The notes under the pieces: generated by a model
Databases searched by the model: none
Told to the model about the DNA's origin: nothing
Seen by the model: only the letters and a program-made list of their open reading frames with translations
Assembly: GCA_964523295.1 (NCBI GenBank)
Contig: CAZGAH010000006.1
Location: 1 to 64,000, forward strand
Direction: 5' to 3'
Length of the DNA stretch: 64,000 nucleotides
From: CAZGAH01 sp964523295
Lineage (GTDB): Bacteria; Desulfobacterota; Desulfovibrionia; Desulfovibrionales; Desulfovibrionaceae
Translations under genes and position numbers: made by a program
Part shown: in pieces, positions 34,503 through 43,194 of the stretch
Position numbering within the stretch: position 1 is the first letter of the stretch
How the letters are laid out: every line of letters starts with the position of its first letter

Positions 34503-35822
34503 TCAGAACAAGGCGGGAACATGCGTCGGACACGGCGACGCCGCCGCTGAAAACAGCACAGCCCCCCCGCACCTGTCAAGGGGTATGCCCGAATCGAACA
34601 ATGGCGGCAGCAGTGGCTGACAGGCGCCCGACCAGGTCCCGGCCCGAGAAACCTGTTCCAGTACGTCCGCGGCCATGCAGGCACTGTCCCGCATCCGGCG
34701 GATAAAGGCGTGGAGATTCGGCGCCGGGGTCTCGTGCCCGTCGACGTGCAACTGGCTCAGCAGGGTCACGGCGTTGCCCCGCGGCGTCTCCACGGTCTCG
34801 ACAAAAAGCACGTAGCGCAGCGGCCGGATGACCTCGCCCTGCTCCAAAGACAAACGCCAGGCATCGTCCCGACGCTCCCAGCAATGGGAAAAATGCCGCG
34901 GAGGCGGATGGCAGCGTTCTGTCAGATCCAGGAAATCGTTCAGACAAAAGCTGCGCTCGCTGCGCCCCGCAATGCCGAGATACTCCCCCTGCATGGAGCG
35001 CACGACCAGCGGCAGGGACAACAAACGCCCGGGAGGTTCGGCCGCGCGCCAGAAATCGGTTTCCGCCTCCGCTGGCTGCGCCGGCGTCGTGGACTGCACT
35101 GGCTCAGGCTCTGCACCGACAGGCGCGGCGGCCTCCGCGTCGCGGGTTTCGAGCCGATACACGCTCTCGTCGCCGTACATGTTGCGCACGGTCACCACTT
35201 TGGTGCGCGGGCGGATGTCCCGGGCCGGCGACTCCCCCTCCGGCCTTTCCGGTGCAGCCGGGATAGCTGGCTCCGGGATCGGCGTTGCCCCTTCGGCCAG
35301 GCCACCCGTTTCCAATGCCTCGCACAGGCGCAGGTGCAGGTCCCGGACCTGGCTGGTCAAGGCGTCGTCCCGGCCGAGCTGCAGGGTGAAGTAATCGGCA
35401 AAGAGTTCGTGCAGCCGCTGCAACCGCTCGTTCGTCTCGGCGTGTAGTCGGGCCATGCGCTCAAAGTCCGCGCGCACGGCGAGGAGGCCCTGCCGGATAT
35501 CCGCTGCGGATTCTCCATTTTTCGGGAGTTCGACACTTCTCGATAAGGTATCGATATGCTCGCCGCCGCCAGCCCTTTCCTCCGGCGGAAAGACCCTGAC
35601 CAGCTGCTGACGGATTTCCGCAACAGAGCGGTCTTCCAGAAAACAGGAGCGGATCAGCTGGCAGACCTCTGCGGCGCGGGCCTGAAAACGGATCGGCTTG
35701 CCCTGGCTGTGTACCGGAATGAATTGCCTGAATTTCCGGCGATAGCTTTTGATCGTGGTCTCGGACACGCCGACGAGCGCGGCGAGATCCTTGTGCGTCA
35801 GCGTGGAGGTGTGCTCGGGCAT
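34503..35822 (-). CDS. MerR-like DNA-binding regulator with large C-terminal domain
   Basis: The 439-residue protein has an N-terminal MerR-type helix-turn-helix (THKDLAALVGVSETTIKSYRRKF, then a wing and AAEVCQLIRSCFLEDRSVAEIRQQL). A predicted coiled coil follows (about 105-175), then a disordered linker (175-265) and a C-terminal domain of unknown type (about 265-410; RSMQGEYLGIAGRSERSFCLNDFLDL). Classical MerR proteins are about 140 residues, so the sensor part is unusual. It lies 30 bases upstream of the GT39-YkgJ-PBP1A genes and probably regulates them. Confidence 0.8.
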   Translation of the reverse strand: MPEHTSTLTHKDLAALVGVSETTIKSYRRKFRQFIPVHSQGKPIRFQARAAEVCQLIRSCFLEDRSVAEIRQQLVRVFPPEERAGGGEHIDTLSRSVELPKNGESAADIRQGLLAVRADFERMARLHAETNERLQRLHELFADYFTLQLGRDDALTSQVRDLHLRLCEALETGGLAEGATPIPEPAIPAAPERPEGESPARDIRPRTKVVTVRNMYGDESVYRLETRDAEAAAPVGAEPEPVQSTTPAQPAEAETDFWRAAEPPGRLLSLPLVVRSMQGEYLGIAGRSERSFCLNDFLDLTERCHPPPRHFSHCWERRDDAWRLSLEQGEVIRPLRYVLFVETVETPRGNAVTLLSQLHVDGHETPAPNLHAFIRRMRDSACMAADVLEQVSRAGTWSGACQPLLPPLFDSGIPLDRCGGAVLFSAAASPCPTHVPALF

Positions 35823-36089
35823 GGCAGTTCCCGTGAAAAATTGATAACTTGCCGATAAGCGATTTATGCACCGGGGTCAAGCGCTGTCCGCGCCGGAAAA
35901 AGCTGCCCCCATCGCGGGAGCGACTTCTGCCGGGCTCAGAATCGAGGCCGCCTAAAGCGTTACCGGAGAAGAGAAATAATTCATATTTGATGGGCAATCG
36001 AAACCTATCGATACGTGACTGATTTGCGACAGGACGAGCCCTCTGGCGGGTGGATCGAGCGCTCGAGGGCGCTCGGAAAAGGACGGAGG

Positions 36090-37118
36090 TTACGGTGCCG
36101 TCAGCGCGGCGCGCAGGGTGTCGATATCCGGCTGCTGCACGCCTGTTGCCAGGCGCCAGTCCACTTCCTTGCAGACCTGGAACCAGATCACGCCGGCAAG
36201 TCCCCATTGCCTGGCCGTGGCGATCATCTCGCGCAGCCAGCCGGCCTTATCCCCGCCCTGCGTGGCGCTGGCCGTTTCGAAAACGTACAGCGGTTTATCC
36301 GGCGCGAGCGTTTGCAGCTCCGCACGCAGCGGCTGGAACAGCTCGGCGAAGCTCTGCCAGCGGCTCTGCCAGCCGTGTATCGCGCGCGTGCGCGTTGTTC
36401 CCCAGTTGTAGCCATCCATGCCCAGCACGTCGACGACGGCGGCGCCAGGGTACCAGGCGCTGGCCGTGTTCCAGGCGGCAGGCGGCGCAGAGCCCGGACC
36501 CGGCACCGACTCCACGTTCGGACAGAAGGCGAAGCGGAGCTTCGTCGCGCCGGCCTGGCGCACGCGCGTGACCACATGGCGGAACATCAGCCGGTAGCGG
36601 GCCGGACTGGCCGGACCGTAGGCATCGCGCTGGCCTCCCCAGTGATAGCGCTCCAGGTTCATCTCGTGGGCGAAGCGCAGCATGGCGTCCCCGCCCCAGG
36701 CGGCCGCTGCGCGGGCGAAGCGCTCGATGTAGGCATCGTATCGGCCGGCCACGATGTCCGCGGCGTCTATAGCGTGCTCCTTGCCCTCGGCCAGATACAT
36801 GGGTTCCCAGGTCAGCACCAGGGTCGCGCCGATCGCGGCGACCGCGCGCGCGGTCTGGAGCGGAAATTCCCCTTGGCCCGGCTGTTCCGGATACTGCGGC
36901 CACTGCACGAACACATTCACCAGCGAAACCGGCAGGCCCGTTTCCTGTCCGAGCGTTGCGGGCGTCTCCGGCTGTCCCTCCAGGGCCAGGCCGAAACGCA
37001 GGCTCTGCGCCCCGGCGAGCGGTGCGCCCCAGGGTACGGACAAGGTCAGCCCCAGGATCAGAATCCGGGCCAGGAGCAGGCCGGGACCTCGGAGCGGGGC
37101 GCGCGGATCAGGCGGCAT
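36090..37118 (-). CDS. Secreted GH26-like glycoside hydrolase of the exopolysaccharide cluster
   Basis: The 342-residue protein has a signal peptide (LLLARILILGLTLSVPWGAPLAGA) and a TIM-barrel-type domain resembling GH26 beta-mannanases: acid/base candidate Glu152 in RFAHEMN, the segment YPGAAVVDVLGMDGYNWG, and nucleophile candidate Glu281 in KPLYVFETAS. It overlaps the GT2 synthase gene by 11 bases. A hydrolase beside a polysaccharide synthase is common (BcsZ in cellulose operons); it could trim or release the polymer in the periplasm. The GH26-type residues hint at a beta-linked mannan- or glucan-like substrate, but that is inference. Confidence 0.82.
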   Translation of the reverse strand: MPPDPRAPLRGPGLLLARILILGLTLSVPWGAPLAGAQSLRFGLALEGQPETPATLGQETGLPVSLVNVFVQWPQYPEQPGQGEFPLQTARAVAAIGATLVLTWEPMYLAEGKEHAIDAADIVAGRYDAYIERFARAAAAWGGDAMLRFAHEMNLERYHWGGQRDAYGPASPARYRLMFRHVVTRVRQAGATKLRFAFCPNVESVPGPGSAPPAAWNTASAWYPGAAVVDVLGMDGYNWGTTRTRAIHGWQSRWQSFAELFQPLRAELQTLAPDKPLYVFETASATQGGDKAGWLREMIATARQWGLAGVIWFQVCKEVDWRLATGVQQPDIDTLRAALTAP

Positions 37119-38784
37119 TCTCGCCTCCGGGCGCCTTCGGGCCGATTTCCAGGGGATGGTTGAAGTAGAGCACGGAGGAAAGAATGGCAAAATGGTAGAG
37201 GCACCAGGCAGAGTTGACCAGCAGCGCCAGCGGCGGCTCCCACTCGTAGTAGAGCCGGCAGAGGCCCCAGACCGCGGCGGTGAGGCAGAACAGCGCCAGC
37301 CCGATTTGCGGCCAGAGCGCCCGCAAGGGAAGGGCCAGGGAGCGGCCCTTGGGCGTGATGCCAAAGGTTCCGCGCACGCCGAGCATGGCCAGCAGCGACG
37401 CGCGCATGTACACGGGAAAGCAGACCGCCTGGAGCACCACGCCCACGGCAAGGTCTATGAAGGTATACTTGCGTTGGCGCATCGAGGTCACGAACAGGGT
37501 GAACGTGAGCACGATGTAGGGGAAGAAAAAGAGAAAATACAGCTCCGGCCGGGCAAAATAACTTGGCGTGTCCGTCAGCAGGTACAGCGCCGGGCAGAGC
37601 ATCATGATGAACAGGACCCAGCCGGCGAAGTAGTGCGTGCCGGAGAGAAAGTACTCCCACCATTTCGTGGCCCGCAGTCTGAACGGATTGCGCAGAAACT
37701 GGCCGAGGATGGTCCGGAACAGTCCGACCGTGCCCAAAGCCCAGCGGAACTGCTGCTTGAAGTACGCGCCCAGGTCTTCCGGGCCCATGCCGAAGGCCGC
37801 AACCTTGTTCAGGTAGGCCGAGCCCCAGCCCTTGAGATGAAACTTGAGCGACGTGGCAAAATCCTCCGTGACCGAAGTTTCGTCGAAACCGCCCACGTCG
37901 TTAAGCGCCCCGCGGCGGAAGATGACGTTGGTGCCGCAGCAGAACATGGCGTCTCCCAGGCTTTTTCCCTCGCAGATGTACTCGTAGAACACGGCCTGCT
38001 GCAATCCCGAGGCCCGGGCCACGCGGTTGAACTCGAAGTTGGAATAGTATTGCGGGGTCTGAATAAAGGCCAGTTCCGGGTTCTGCTCCATGAAGGCCAC
38101 CAGGGGTTCCACGAAATCCGGAAAGGGGTTCATGTCCGCGTCGAAGACGAAAATATAGTGCTCATCCCCTGGCTGGCGGTTGCGCTCGTCAAAGGAGACG
38201 AAGGAAAAGCCCGCTGGCGGCGTTCCGTTCAAAAAAGCCAGGAAATCGTTGATCATCCCCGCCTTGGCGCCTCGCCAGCGCCGTCGGAACTGGTTGACGC
38301 CGATGCGCTGGCACAGCGAGTCGACCTCGCGCCGGTACGCCGCCACGGCCTCGGGGTCCCAGCCGGGGAGGTCGTAGCGCGTGTCGTCCAGAAAATAGAT
38401 GTATTTGTTGGGATATGTGAGGTTGTGGAAACAGATCAGCGTATCCTCGAGCACGTCGATCGGCTCTTTGAAGGAAGAGACGATAATCGCCACCGGCGGA
38501 TAGGTCTCCAACGGCGGCACATTGTTCTGATCGATACGTCGCGGGGTCTTCTTGCTGACGGATACGCGAAAAATGTTCTGAAAATATCCGAAGGTGTGTA
38601 CCATGGTGAACAGTTCGGCCGCGAGCAGCAGCAGGGCGAGCAGCTTGTCCTGCCAGGCATAGGCGGCGACATAGAACAGCCAGAGCCGGGCGCTCAGGTA
38701 GAGAAAGACTGCGCCCATGGCCGCCACGCTGAACAGGGCGAAAGCCCGGGCCTTGTAGTCGCTGCGTTGCGGTGTCGCGTTCAT
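37108..38784 (-). CDS. GT2-family processive membrane polysaccharide synthase (cellulose-synthase-like)
   Basis: The 558-residue protein has two N-terminal membrane helices (about 14-66), a cytosolic GT-A domain and several C-terminal helices. The synthase signature is complete: Asp133/Asp134 (YFLDDTRYD), DAD at 215-217 (FDADMNP), TED at 306-308 and QQFRW at 344-348. It should polymerise a nucleotide sugar and thread the chain through the inner membrane. Unlike BcsA it has no C-terminal PilZ domain; a separate PilZ protein is encoded first in the same cluster. Neighbouring genes encode a TPR outer-membrane porin and a hydrolase. Confidence 0.92.
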   Translation of the reverse strand: MNATPQRSDYKARAFALFSVAAMGAVFLYLSARLWLFYVAAYAWQDKLLALLLLAAELFTMVHTFGYFQNIFRVSVSKKTPRRIDQNNVPPLETYPPVAIIVSSFKEPIDVLEDTLICFHNLTYPNKYIYFLDDTRYDLPGWDPEAVAAYRREVDSLCQRIGVNQFRRRWRGAKAGMINDFLAFLNGTPPAGFSFVSFDERNRQPGDEHYIFVFDADMNPFPDFVEPLVAFMEQNPELAFIQTPQYYSNFEFNRVARASGLQQAVFYEYICEGKSLGDAMFCCGTNVIFRRGALNDVGGFDETSVTEDFATSLKFHLKGWGSAYLNKVAAFGMGPEDLGAYFKQQFRWALGTVGLFRTILGQFLRNPFRLRATKWWEYFLSGTHYFAGWVLFIMMLCPALYLLTDTPSYFARPELYFLFFFPYIVLTFTLFVTSMRQRKYTFIDLAVGVVLQAVCFPVYMRASLLAMLGVRGTFGITPKGRSLALPLRALWPQIGLALFCLTAAVWGLCRLYYEWEPPLALLVNSAWCLYHFAILSSVLYFNHPLEIGPKAPGGENAA

Positions 38785-38851
38785 CCCGTTTCCTGTCCGG
38801 CCTTGCTGTTTGCTGCCGCGTTGAGCTCCGGACGCAACGCGTTGCCTGCGC

Positions 38852-41593
38852 TCAGAACCGGCAACTCAGCCCCATACTTGCCGACCGGGCCTTCCACTGG
38901 TCGGAGTGGTGGACCATGAGTTCCAGGTCCCAGGTCCAGTTTTCCACGAACTCCCAATGCCAGGCCACGGCGCTGCGGAAAAAGGGGTTGCCATCGGTGT
39001 CGGATCCGCTGGTCAGTTTGATGTCGTAGTAGTGCGGCCGGCTGCCGCAGAAAAAGAATTCGGAGAGATCGTGCCGCCATTCCAGCGTGGCGCTGCCCGT
39101 CAGGTAGTGCTGCGGCGCCCAGTAGGGATGCGTGANNNNNNNNNNNNNNNNNNNNNNNNNNNNNNNNNNNNNNNNNNNNNNNNNNTACAGAAACCTGTTG
39201 CTGTGCGCAGTGTGCCGGTGCTCCACGTCCAGGGCCAGGGACAGCGTGCGTGGGTGATCGCTGAGCAGTATCTTCGTTCCGGCCCGTGCAATGCGCTGGT
39301 CATTGCCATCGGTATAGAATGCGTGCTCGTAGCCCAGGCCCAGCTCCAGCCAGCGCAAGGGCACGGCCGCTATCCCGGCCCGGAGACGGTCGGCCTGGAT
39401 GTCCTGATTCATGGCGAAATGATTGGCGAACTCGTCGCTGCGCCGGTAGCCCAGCAGCACTCGGGCATGGTCCTCCAGGCTGATGACCAGCTCCGCATTG
39501 CCCGTAAGGGTGTTGTCGGGCCGGCGGTCGTACCATTTGCCCAGCAGTTCAGCCGAGAAGGAAAAATATTCATTGAACACGCTGCGCAGCCCGAAGGACT
39601 GGCCGTAGGCCTGGCGCATCGTCCCGCCCTGTTTGGGGCGTTCCTGCAGATACAGACTGCCCACAGTGAGCCTGTGCTGGCAGTTCAGCGGCAGTTCCGC
39701 GCGCGTGAAGCCCTGAATCCGGGTCATCTGGGCCAGAACGCCGTAGCCTTCCTCGTCCCACAGCGACCAGCCGGCCGAGAGCGTTGGACGGGAGCGATGC
39801 ACGGCGCGTTCCAGCGCGTAACCGGCCAGATTATGGGCCGGATCGATCCGTACCAGCCGCTCCCAGGTCTCGCGCTCGCGTTTGCACAGCCCCAGAGCGC
39901 ACTGGTTCTGCGCCAGGTCGAATAGCGCCTCCTCGTTGCCGGGTTGCAGGACCAGCAGTTCCTGCGTGCCGCGCATCGCGCGGATGAAATGACGGTCATA
40001 GGCGTGTTGTTTGGCCTGCTGCTCGATCCAGGCTGCCTTGCGCAAACGGTATTCCGGCTCGAGATCGCGCAAGGCGCTTTCTGCCTGCTCGCGCAGCGTG
40101 CCCTGGAGTCGGGGAAGCTCGTCGCGCAGGGCCTCCCAGGCCAGGAAGAGGGGCAGCTCCTGCGGCAGTCCCAAACGGCACGGCCCCAGGCGCGCCGCGA
40201 CCTCCTGAGCCTGCGCCTTGTCCAGGCGTCGGTTGTCGCGCCCGCCCGGGAGCCGGTCCAGAAACGGATCGCCCGGCGGGGCAAAAACGGTCTGGTACAG
40301 GACGCCGCCCAATCCGGGCATCTTGCCCCAAAAGGCGGTCCTCGCGGCCTCGATGCGGGACACGGGATCCGCGGGCTCGGCCCGCATCAACGTGTCGTAG
40401 CCGCGCAGGCCGGCCTCGTACTGCTTGTCCCAGGCCAGCACCCGGGCCAGCGTCAGGCTTGCGCTGCGACTTTCCGGAAACTCGGCGCACAGGTCGCGCA
40501 GCAGGGAGAGGGCTTCCTCGTAGCGATTGGCGGTCGCCAGCGCGCGTGCCAGGCCCAACCGGGCGGGGAAGTGTTCGGGCTCGGCCTCCACGACGCGCGC
40601 GTAGTCGGCAATGGCCGCCCCGGTCGCGCCCTCGGAGGCCAGGCGTTCGGCCCGGGCGAACAGCGCCGGCGCGGCGCTATCCGACGCAACGGTCGGCACG
40701 GACGGCGCGCCCTTGCCGTGGGCCAGTCGGCGATCACGCTGCGCCGTCGGATCCTGCAGCCGCAGCGCCTCGGCCTGCGCCAAACGCGCCGCGTCGAAAT
40801 CCGGCGCCTGGTTCAGGGCCTCGCGGGTCAGGGCCACGGCCGCTGCGTAATCTTTGGCCTGCACGCAGGTCTGGACCAGGAGCAGGGTCGCCTCCCGCCA
40901 AAGCTCAGCGCCGGGTTCCAGCTCGCGCAGCAGCCTGCGCAGCAGGCCTTCGGTCTCCTCGTTGCGCTGCTGGCTCAGGAGCACGCGCCCCAGGCGCAGG
41001 CGCAGCGCCAGGTCGTCGGGGCTGGCCTGGAGCAAGGCCCGGTATCTGGCCTCGGCCTCGAGATAATCCCCCCACAGGATGCAGCGGTCGGCGTAGCGCA
41101 GGTCCAGGTCCGGATCCTGCGGGGCTTGAGCCCGGGCCTCGCGGTAGAGGTCGCGGCAGCGTGCGTAGTGGCCGGCGGCGGCGTAGGTGTCCGCAAGCAG
41201 GAGCGCCCGGGCCTGAGACTCCGGCTCGGCGTCGCGCAGCTCCCTGGCCAGGGCCAGGGCCTCGGGGATCCGGGCCTGGCGCAGCAGCAGGGAAACCTGC
41301 ACGGCGCGCGCCTCGCTCAGGGAGGGCTCTTCGGTCAGGACCATCGCCAGCAGGGCCTCGGCCTCGGCCAGATCGTCCGGATCGTCGCCCTCGGTCAGCA
41401 ACCCGGCCAGGGCGATACGCGCCATCGTGTCAGAAATACGGCTCGCGGGCGGGACGAGACTGTCTCTGGCCAACGCCGGGCAGGGTAGTCCCGGGCAGAG
41501 GGCGGCCATCGTGGACAGCAGCACGGCCAGGCAGGCGGATGCACACACGCCCCGCGGGCGATGCGCTCTGGAACTTCCCGGCGTCATGCTCAT
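38852..41593 (-). CDS. TPR/outer-membrane beta-barrel exopolysaccharide export protein (PgaA/BcsC-like)
   Basis: The protein, about 913 residues including a 50-N gap, has a signal peptide (ACLAVLLSTMAALCPGLPCPALA), about 500 residues of tetratricopeptide repeats (for example LLLADTYAAAGHYARCRDLY and LGLARALATANRYEEALSLL), and a C-terminal region from about residue 590 with alternating strands ending in ...GLSCRF, an aromatic end typical of outer-membrane barrels. This two-part design is that of PgaA and BcsC, which guide a polymer through the periplasm and out. The gap at 39136-39185 keeps frame. It overlaps the upstream TPR gene by four bases. Confidence 0.87.
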   Translation of the reverse strand: MSMTPGSSRAHRPRGVCASACLAVLLSTMAALCPGLPCPALARDSLVPPASRISDTMARIALAGLLTEGDDPDDLAEAEALLAMVLTEEPSLSEARAVQVSLLLRQARIPEALALARELRDAEPESQARALLLADTYAAAGHYARCRDLYREARAQAPQDPDLDLRYADRCILWGDYLEAEARYRALLQASPDDLALRLRLGRVLLSQQRNEETEGLLRRLLRELEPGAELWREATLLLVQTCVQAKDYAAAVALTREALNQAPDFDAARLAQAEALRLQDPTAQRDRRLAHGKGAPSVPTVASDSAAPALFARAERLASEGATGAAIADYARVVEAEPEHFPARLGLARALATANRYEEALSLLRDLCAEFPESRSASLTLARVLAWDKQYEAGLRGYDTLMRAEPADPVSRIEAARTAFWGKMPGLGGVLYQTVFAPPGDPFLDRLPGGRDNRRLDKAQAQEVAARLGPCRLGLPQELPLFLAWEALRDELPRLQGTLREQAESALRDLEPEYRLRKAAWIEQQAKQHAYDRHFIRAMRGTQELLVLQPGNEEALFDLAQNQCALGLCKRERETWERLVRIDPAHNLAGYALERAVHRSRPTLSAGWSLWDEEGYGVLAQMTRIQGFTRAELPLNCQHRLTVGSLYLQERPKQGGTMRQAYGQSFGLRSVFNEYFSFSAELLGKWYDRRPDNTLTGNAELVISLEDHARVLLGYRRSDEFANHFAMNQDIQADRLRAGIAAVPLRWLELGLGYEHAFYTDGNDQRIARAGTKILLSDHPRTLSLALDVEHRHTAHSNRFLXXXXXXXXXXXXXXXXXXTHPYWAPQHYLTGSATLEWRHDLSEFFFCGSRPHYYDIKLTSGSDTDGNPFFRSAVAWHWEFVENWTWDLELMVHHSDQWKARSASMGLSCRF
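39136..39185. other. Assembly gap (50 N) inside the export porin gene
   Basis: Fifty Ns within the barrel-coding region. The reading frame continues across, but the true length is unknown. Confidence 0.99.
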
Positions 41594-42252
41594 TGCGCCA
41601 GGCTCTTGCGCAGCTCCTCAAGCGCCTGGTTGCGTTTTCCGGCCCAGATGAGCACGAAGGCATACTTGCGCCGGATCTGCATGTCGTCGGGCCGGCGTTT
41701 GAGGATGGCCTCGTACTCCTTGAGCGAGGCCTCGTAGCGTTTGGTCCAGCTGAGGACTTCGGCCAGCTTCAGTCGCGCTGCGTCGTCGTCCGGCGCGGTC
41801 TGCAAGCGCTCGGAAAGCAGGGCCTCGGCCGCGACATAGTCCTTGGCGGCAATGAAGATGTCGGCCAGAGCCAATCTGGCGTCATCGTCCAGATCCTGCT
41901 GCGGCAGGCTGCGCAGCAGGTCCAGGGCCTCGCCGGTCTTGCCGGCCCAGGACAGCACGGACGCCATTTCCACGCGCGCCTTCTGCAACGCGGGCTTTTC
42001 CTTGAGCAACAGACGGTACTGCACCAGAGACTCGTCGTAGCGTTTGACATAGCTCAGCAACCGGGCCAGTTCCCAGCGTGCCTGCCAGTCGGCGATGTCC
42101 TCGCCGATGGGCGCCAGGCTGGGCAGAGGCGCCTTGCCCGCCGGCGGCGCCGAGGGCGGCGCCGGGGGCTCGGGCAAATTCGATGCGGCAGAAACGGTCG
42201 AGCCCCAGATCAGAATCAGAGCCAGACTGAAAACGAGAGCGCGGATGGTCAT
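41590..42252 (-). CDS. Periplasmic TPR protein of the exopolysaccharide cluster
   Basis: The 220-residue protein has a signal peptide (MTIRALVFSLALILIWGSTVSA), a Pro-rich spacer and about four TPR units (WELARLLSYVKRYDESLVQYRLLL, VEMASVLSWAGKTGEALDLL, LKLAEVLSWTKRYEASLKEY). It overlaps both neighbours by four bases. It probably bridges synthase and export porin in the periplasm; no known name can be given. Confidence 0.85.
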   Translation of the reverse strand: MTIRALVFSLALILIWGSTVSAASNLPEPPAPPSAPPAGKAPLPSLAPIGEDIADWQARWELARLLSYVKRYDESLVQYRLLLKEKPALQKARVEMASVLSWAGKTGEALDLLRSLPQQDLDDDARLALADIFIAAKDYVAAEALLSERLQTAPDDDAARLKLAEVLSWTKRYEASLKEYEAILKRRPDDMQIRRKYAFVLIWAGKRNQALEELRKSLAQ

Positions 42253-42761
42253 TGTTCCTCCTCCGGTCTATCGGGCAGCAGGGTGCGATAGATGGCAATG
42301 GCCTCGTCGAAGCGACCGGCCATGGTCAGCACGCGGGCCCGGGCAATCCGGGCGGGCCGCCAGTCCGGACGCCGGGCCAGAACGCTGTCTGTCAGGGCCA
42401 GGGCGCTGTCGTAACGCCCCTGCAAGGCCTGAAGCTCGGCGAGTTTGAGCCTGGGGAACGGGTCGAGGGCATCGAGCTGGATCAGGCGCGTATACGCGGA
42501 GTCGGCCGCGGCAAAATTCCCGCTGGCCAGCCAGGCGTCACCCAGGCGTCTGAGCAGCTCCGGGGTTGCCAGGCCCTTGTCCAGGGCCAGGGCGTAGTGG
42601 CGCGCGGCTTCGGGAAAGTTGCCGGCCACGAAGAAACGGTCGCCCTGAAAGCGCTGCACCTGGGCCTGGCGCACAATCCGGTAGACCTGCGGCGTCCCCA
42701 GCGCCACAGCGAGCATGAGCGCGAGATAGATCAGATAATGGCGACGCTCGATACCGATCAC
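42249..42761 (-). CDS. Membrane-anchored TPR protein of the exopolysaccharide cluster
   Basis: The 170-residue protein has one N-terminal transmembrane helix (YLIYLALMLAVALGTPQVY) followed by TPR units (GDRFFVAGNFPEAARHYALAL, LKLAELQALQGRYDSALALT, ARVLTMAGRFDEAIAIYRTLL). The start is GTG at 42761 with GGAGG upstream. Its stop overlaps the next gene. The helix would hold it in the inner membrane facing the periplasm, a position suited to scaffold the GT2 synthase. Confidence 0.83.
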   Translation of the reverse strand: MIGIERRHYLIYLALMLAVALGTPQVYRIVRQAQVQRFQGDRFFVAGNFPEAARHYALALDKGLATPELLRRLGDAWLASGNFAAADSAYTRLIQLDALDPFPRLKLAELQALQGRYDSALALTDSVLARRPDWRPARIARARVLTMAGRFDEAIAIYRTLLPDRPEEEQ

Positions 42762-42783
42762 GCCCGACCTCCAGGCTGCTTCG

Positions 42784-43146
42784 TCAGTGACCTGCCTTCG
42801 CCTGTCCCGTCCTGGCAGCCAGGGCCGCCAGAGCCTCGGCCTGTGTGGGGTACATGGCGAAAACGCTGTCCGTCCGGGTCAAGGCGAACATACGGCGAAT
42901 GGGTTCGGTCACGCCGGTCAAGGCAATCGCGCCGTCCGGAGCGACCGCCCGATGCAGGGCCAGAAAGGCCCCCAGTCCCTTGGAATCCATGAATTCGACC
43001 TGGTCCATCTCCAGAACGATCCGGGTGTGTCCCTGACGGATGAGATCGAATATTTCATTCTTCACCCCGTTGACGTTGTCATATTCCAGACGTTCGTGGG
43101 GAATGACCAGAATGATGCTTCCGCCTTCCTGTTTCGCTTCCAGCAA
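42784..43146 (-). CDS. STAS-domain protein (anti-sigma-factor antagonist type)
   Basis: The 120-residue protein is a single STAS domain with the conserved segment VEFMDSKGLGAFLALHRAV, in which Ser55 is the usual phosphorylation site, as in SpoIIAA. I choose the TTG at 43146 because AAGGAGG lies eight bases upstream; a GTG at 43170 would add eight residues but has no site. The usual partners, a switch kinase and phosphatase, are not encoded nearby. It lies between PilZ and the TPR genes and so probably adjusts exopolysaccharide output. Confidence 0.88.
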   Translation of the reverse strand: MLEAKQEGGSIILVIPHERLEYDNVNGVKNEIFDLIRQGHTRIVLEMDQVEFMDSKGLGAFLALHRAVAPDGAIALTGVTEPIRRMFALTRTDSVFAMYPTQAEALAALAARTGQAKAGH

Positions 43147-43194
43147 CTTGCCCCCCTCCTTGTGCTGCACGCAGACCCCGAAGTCACTACGGGA

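Noticed and set aside
36056..36075. Hairpin CGAGCGC/GCGCTCG downstream of the GH26-like gene as terminator
   Set aside because: A 7-bp stem without a T run on the transcribed strand; too weak to call.
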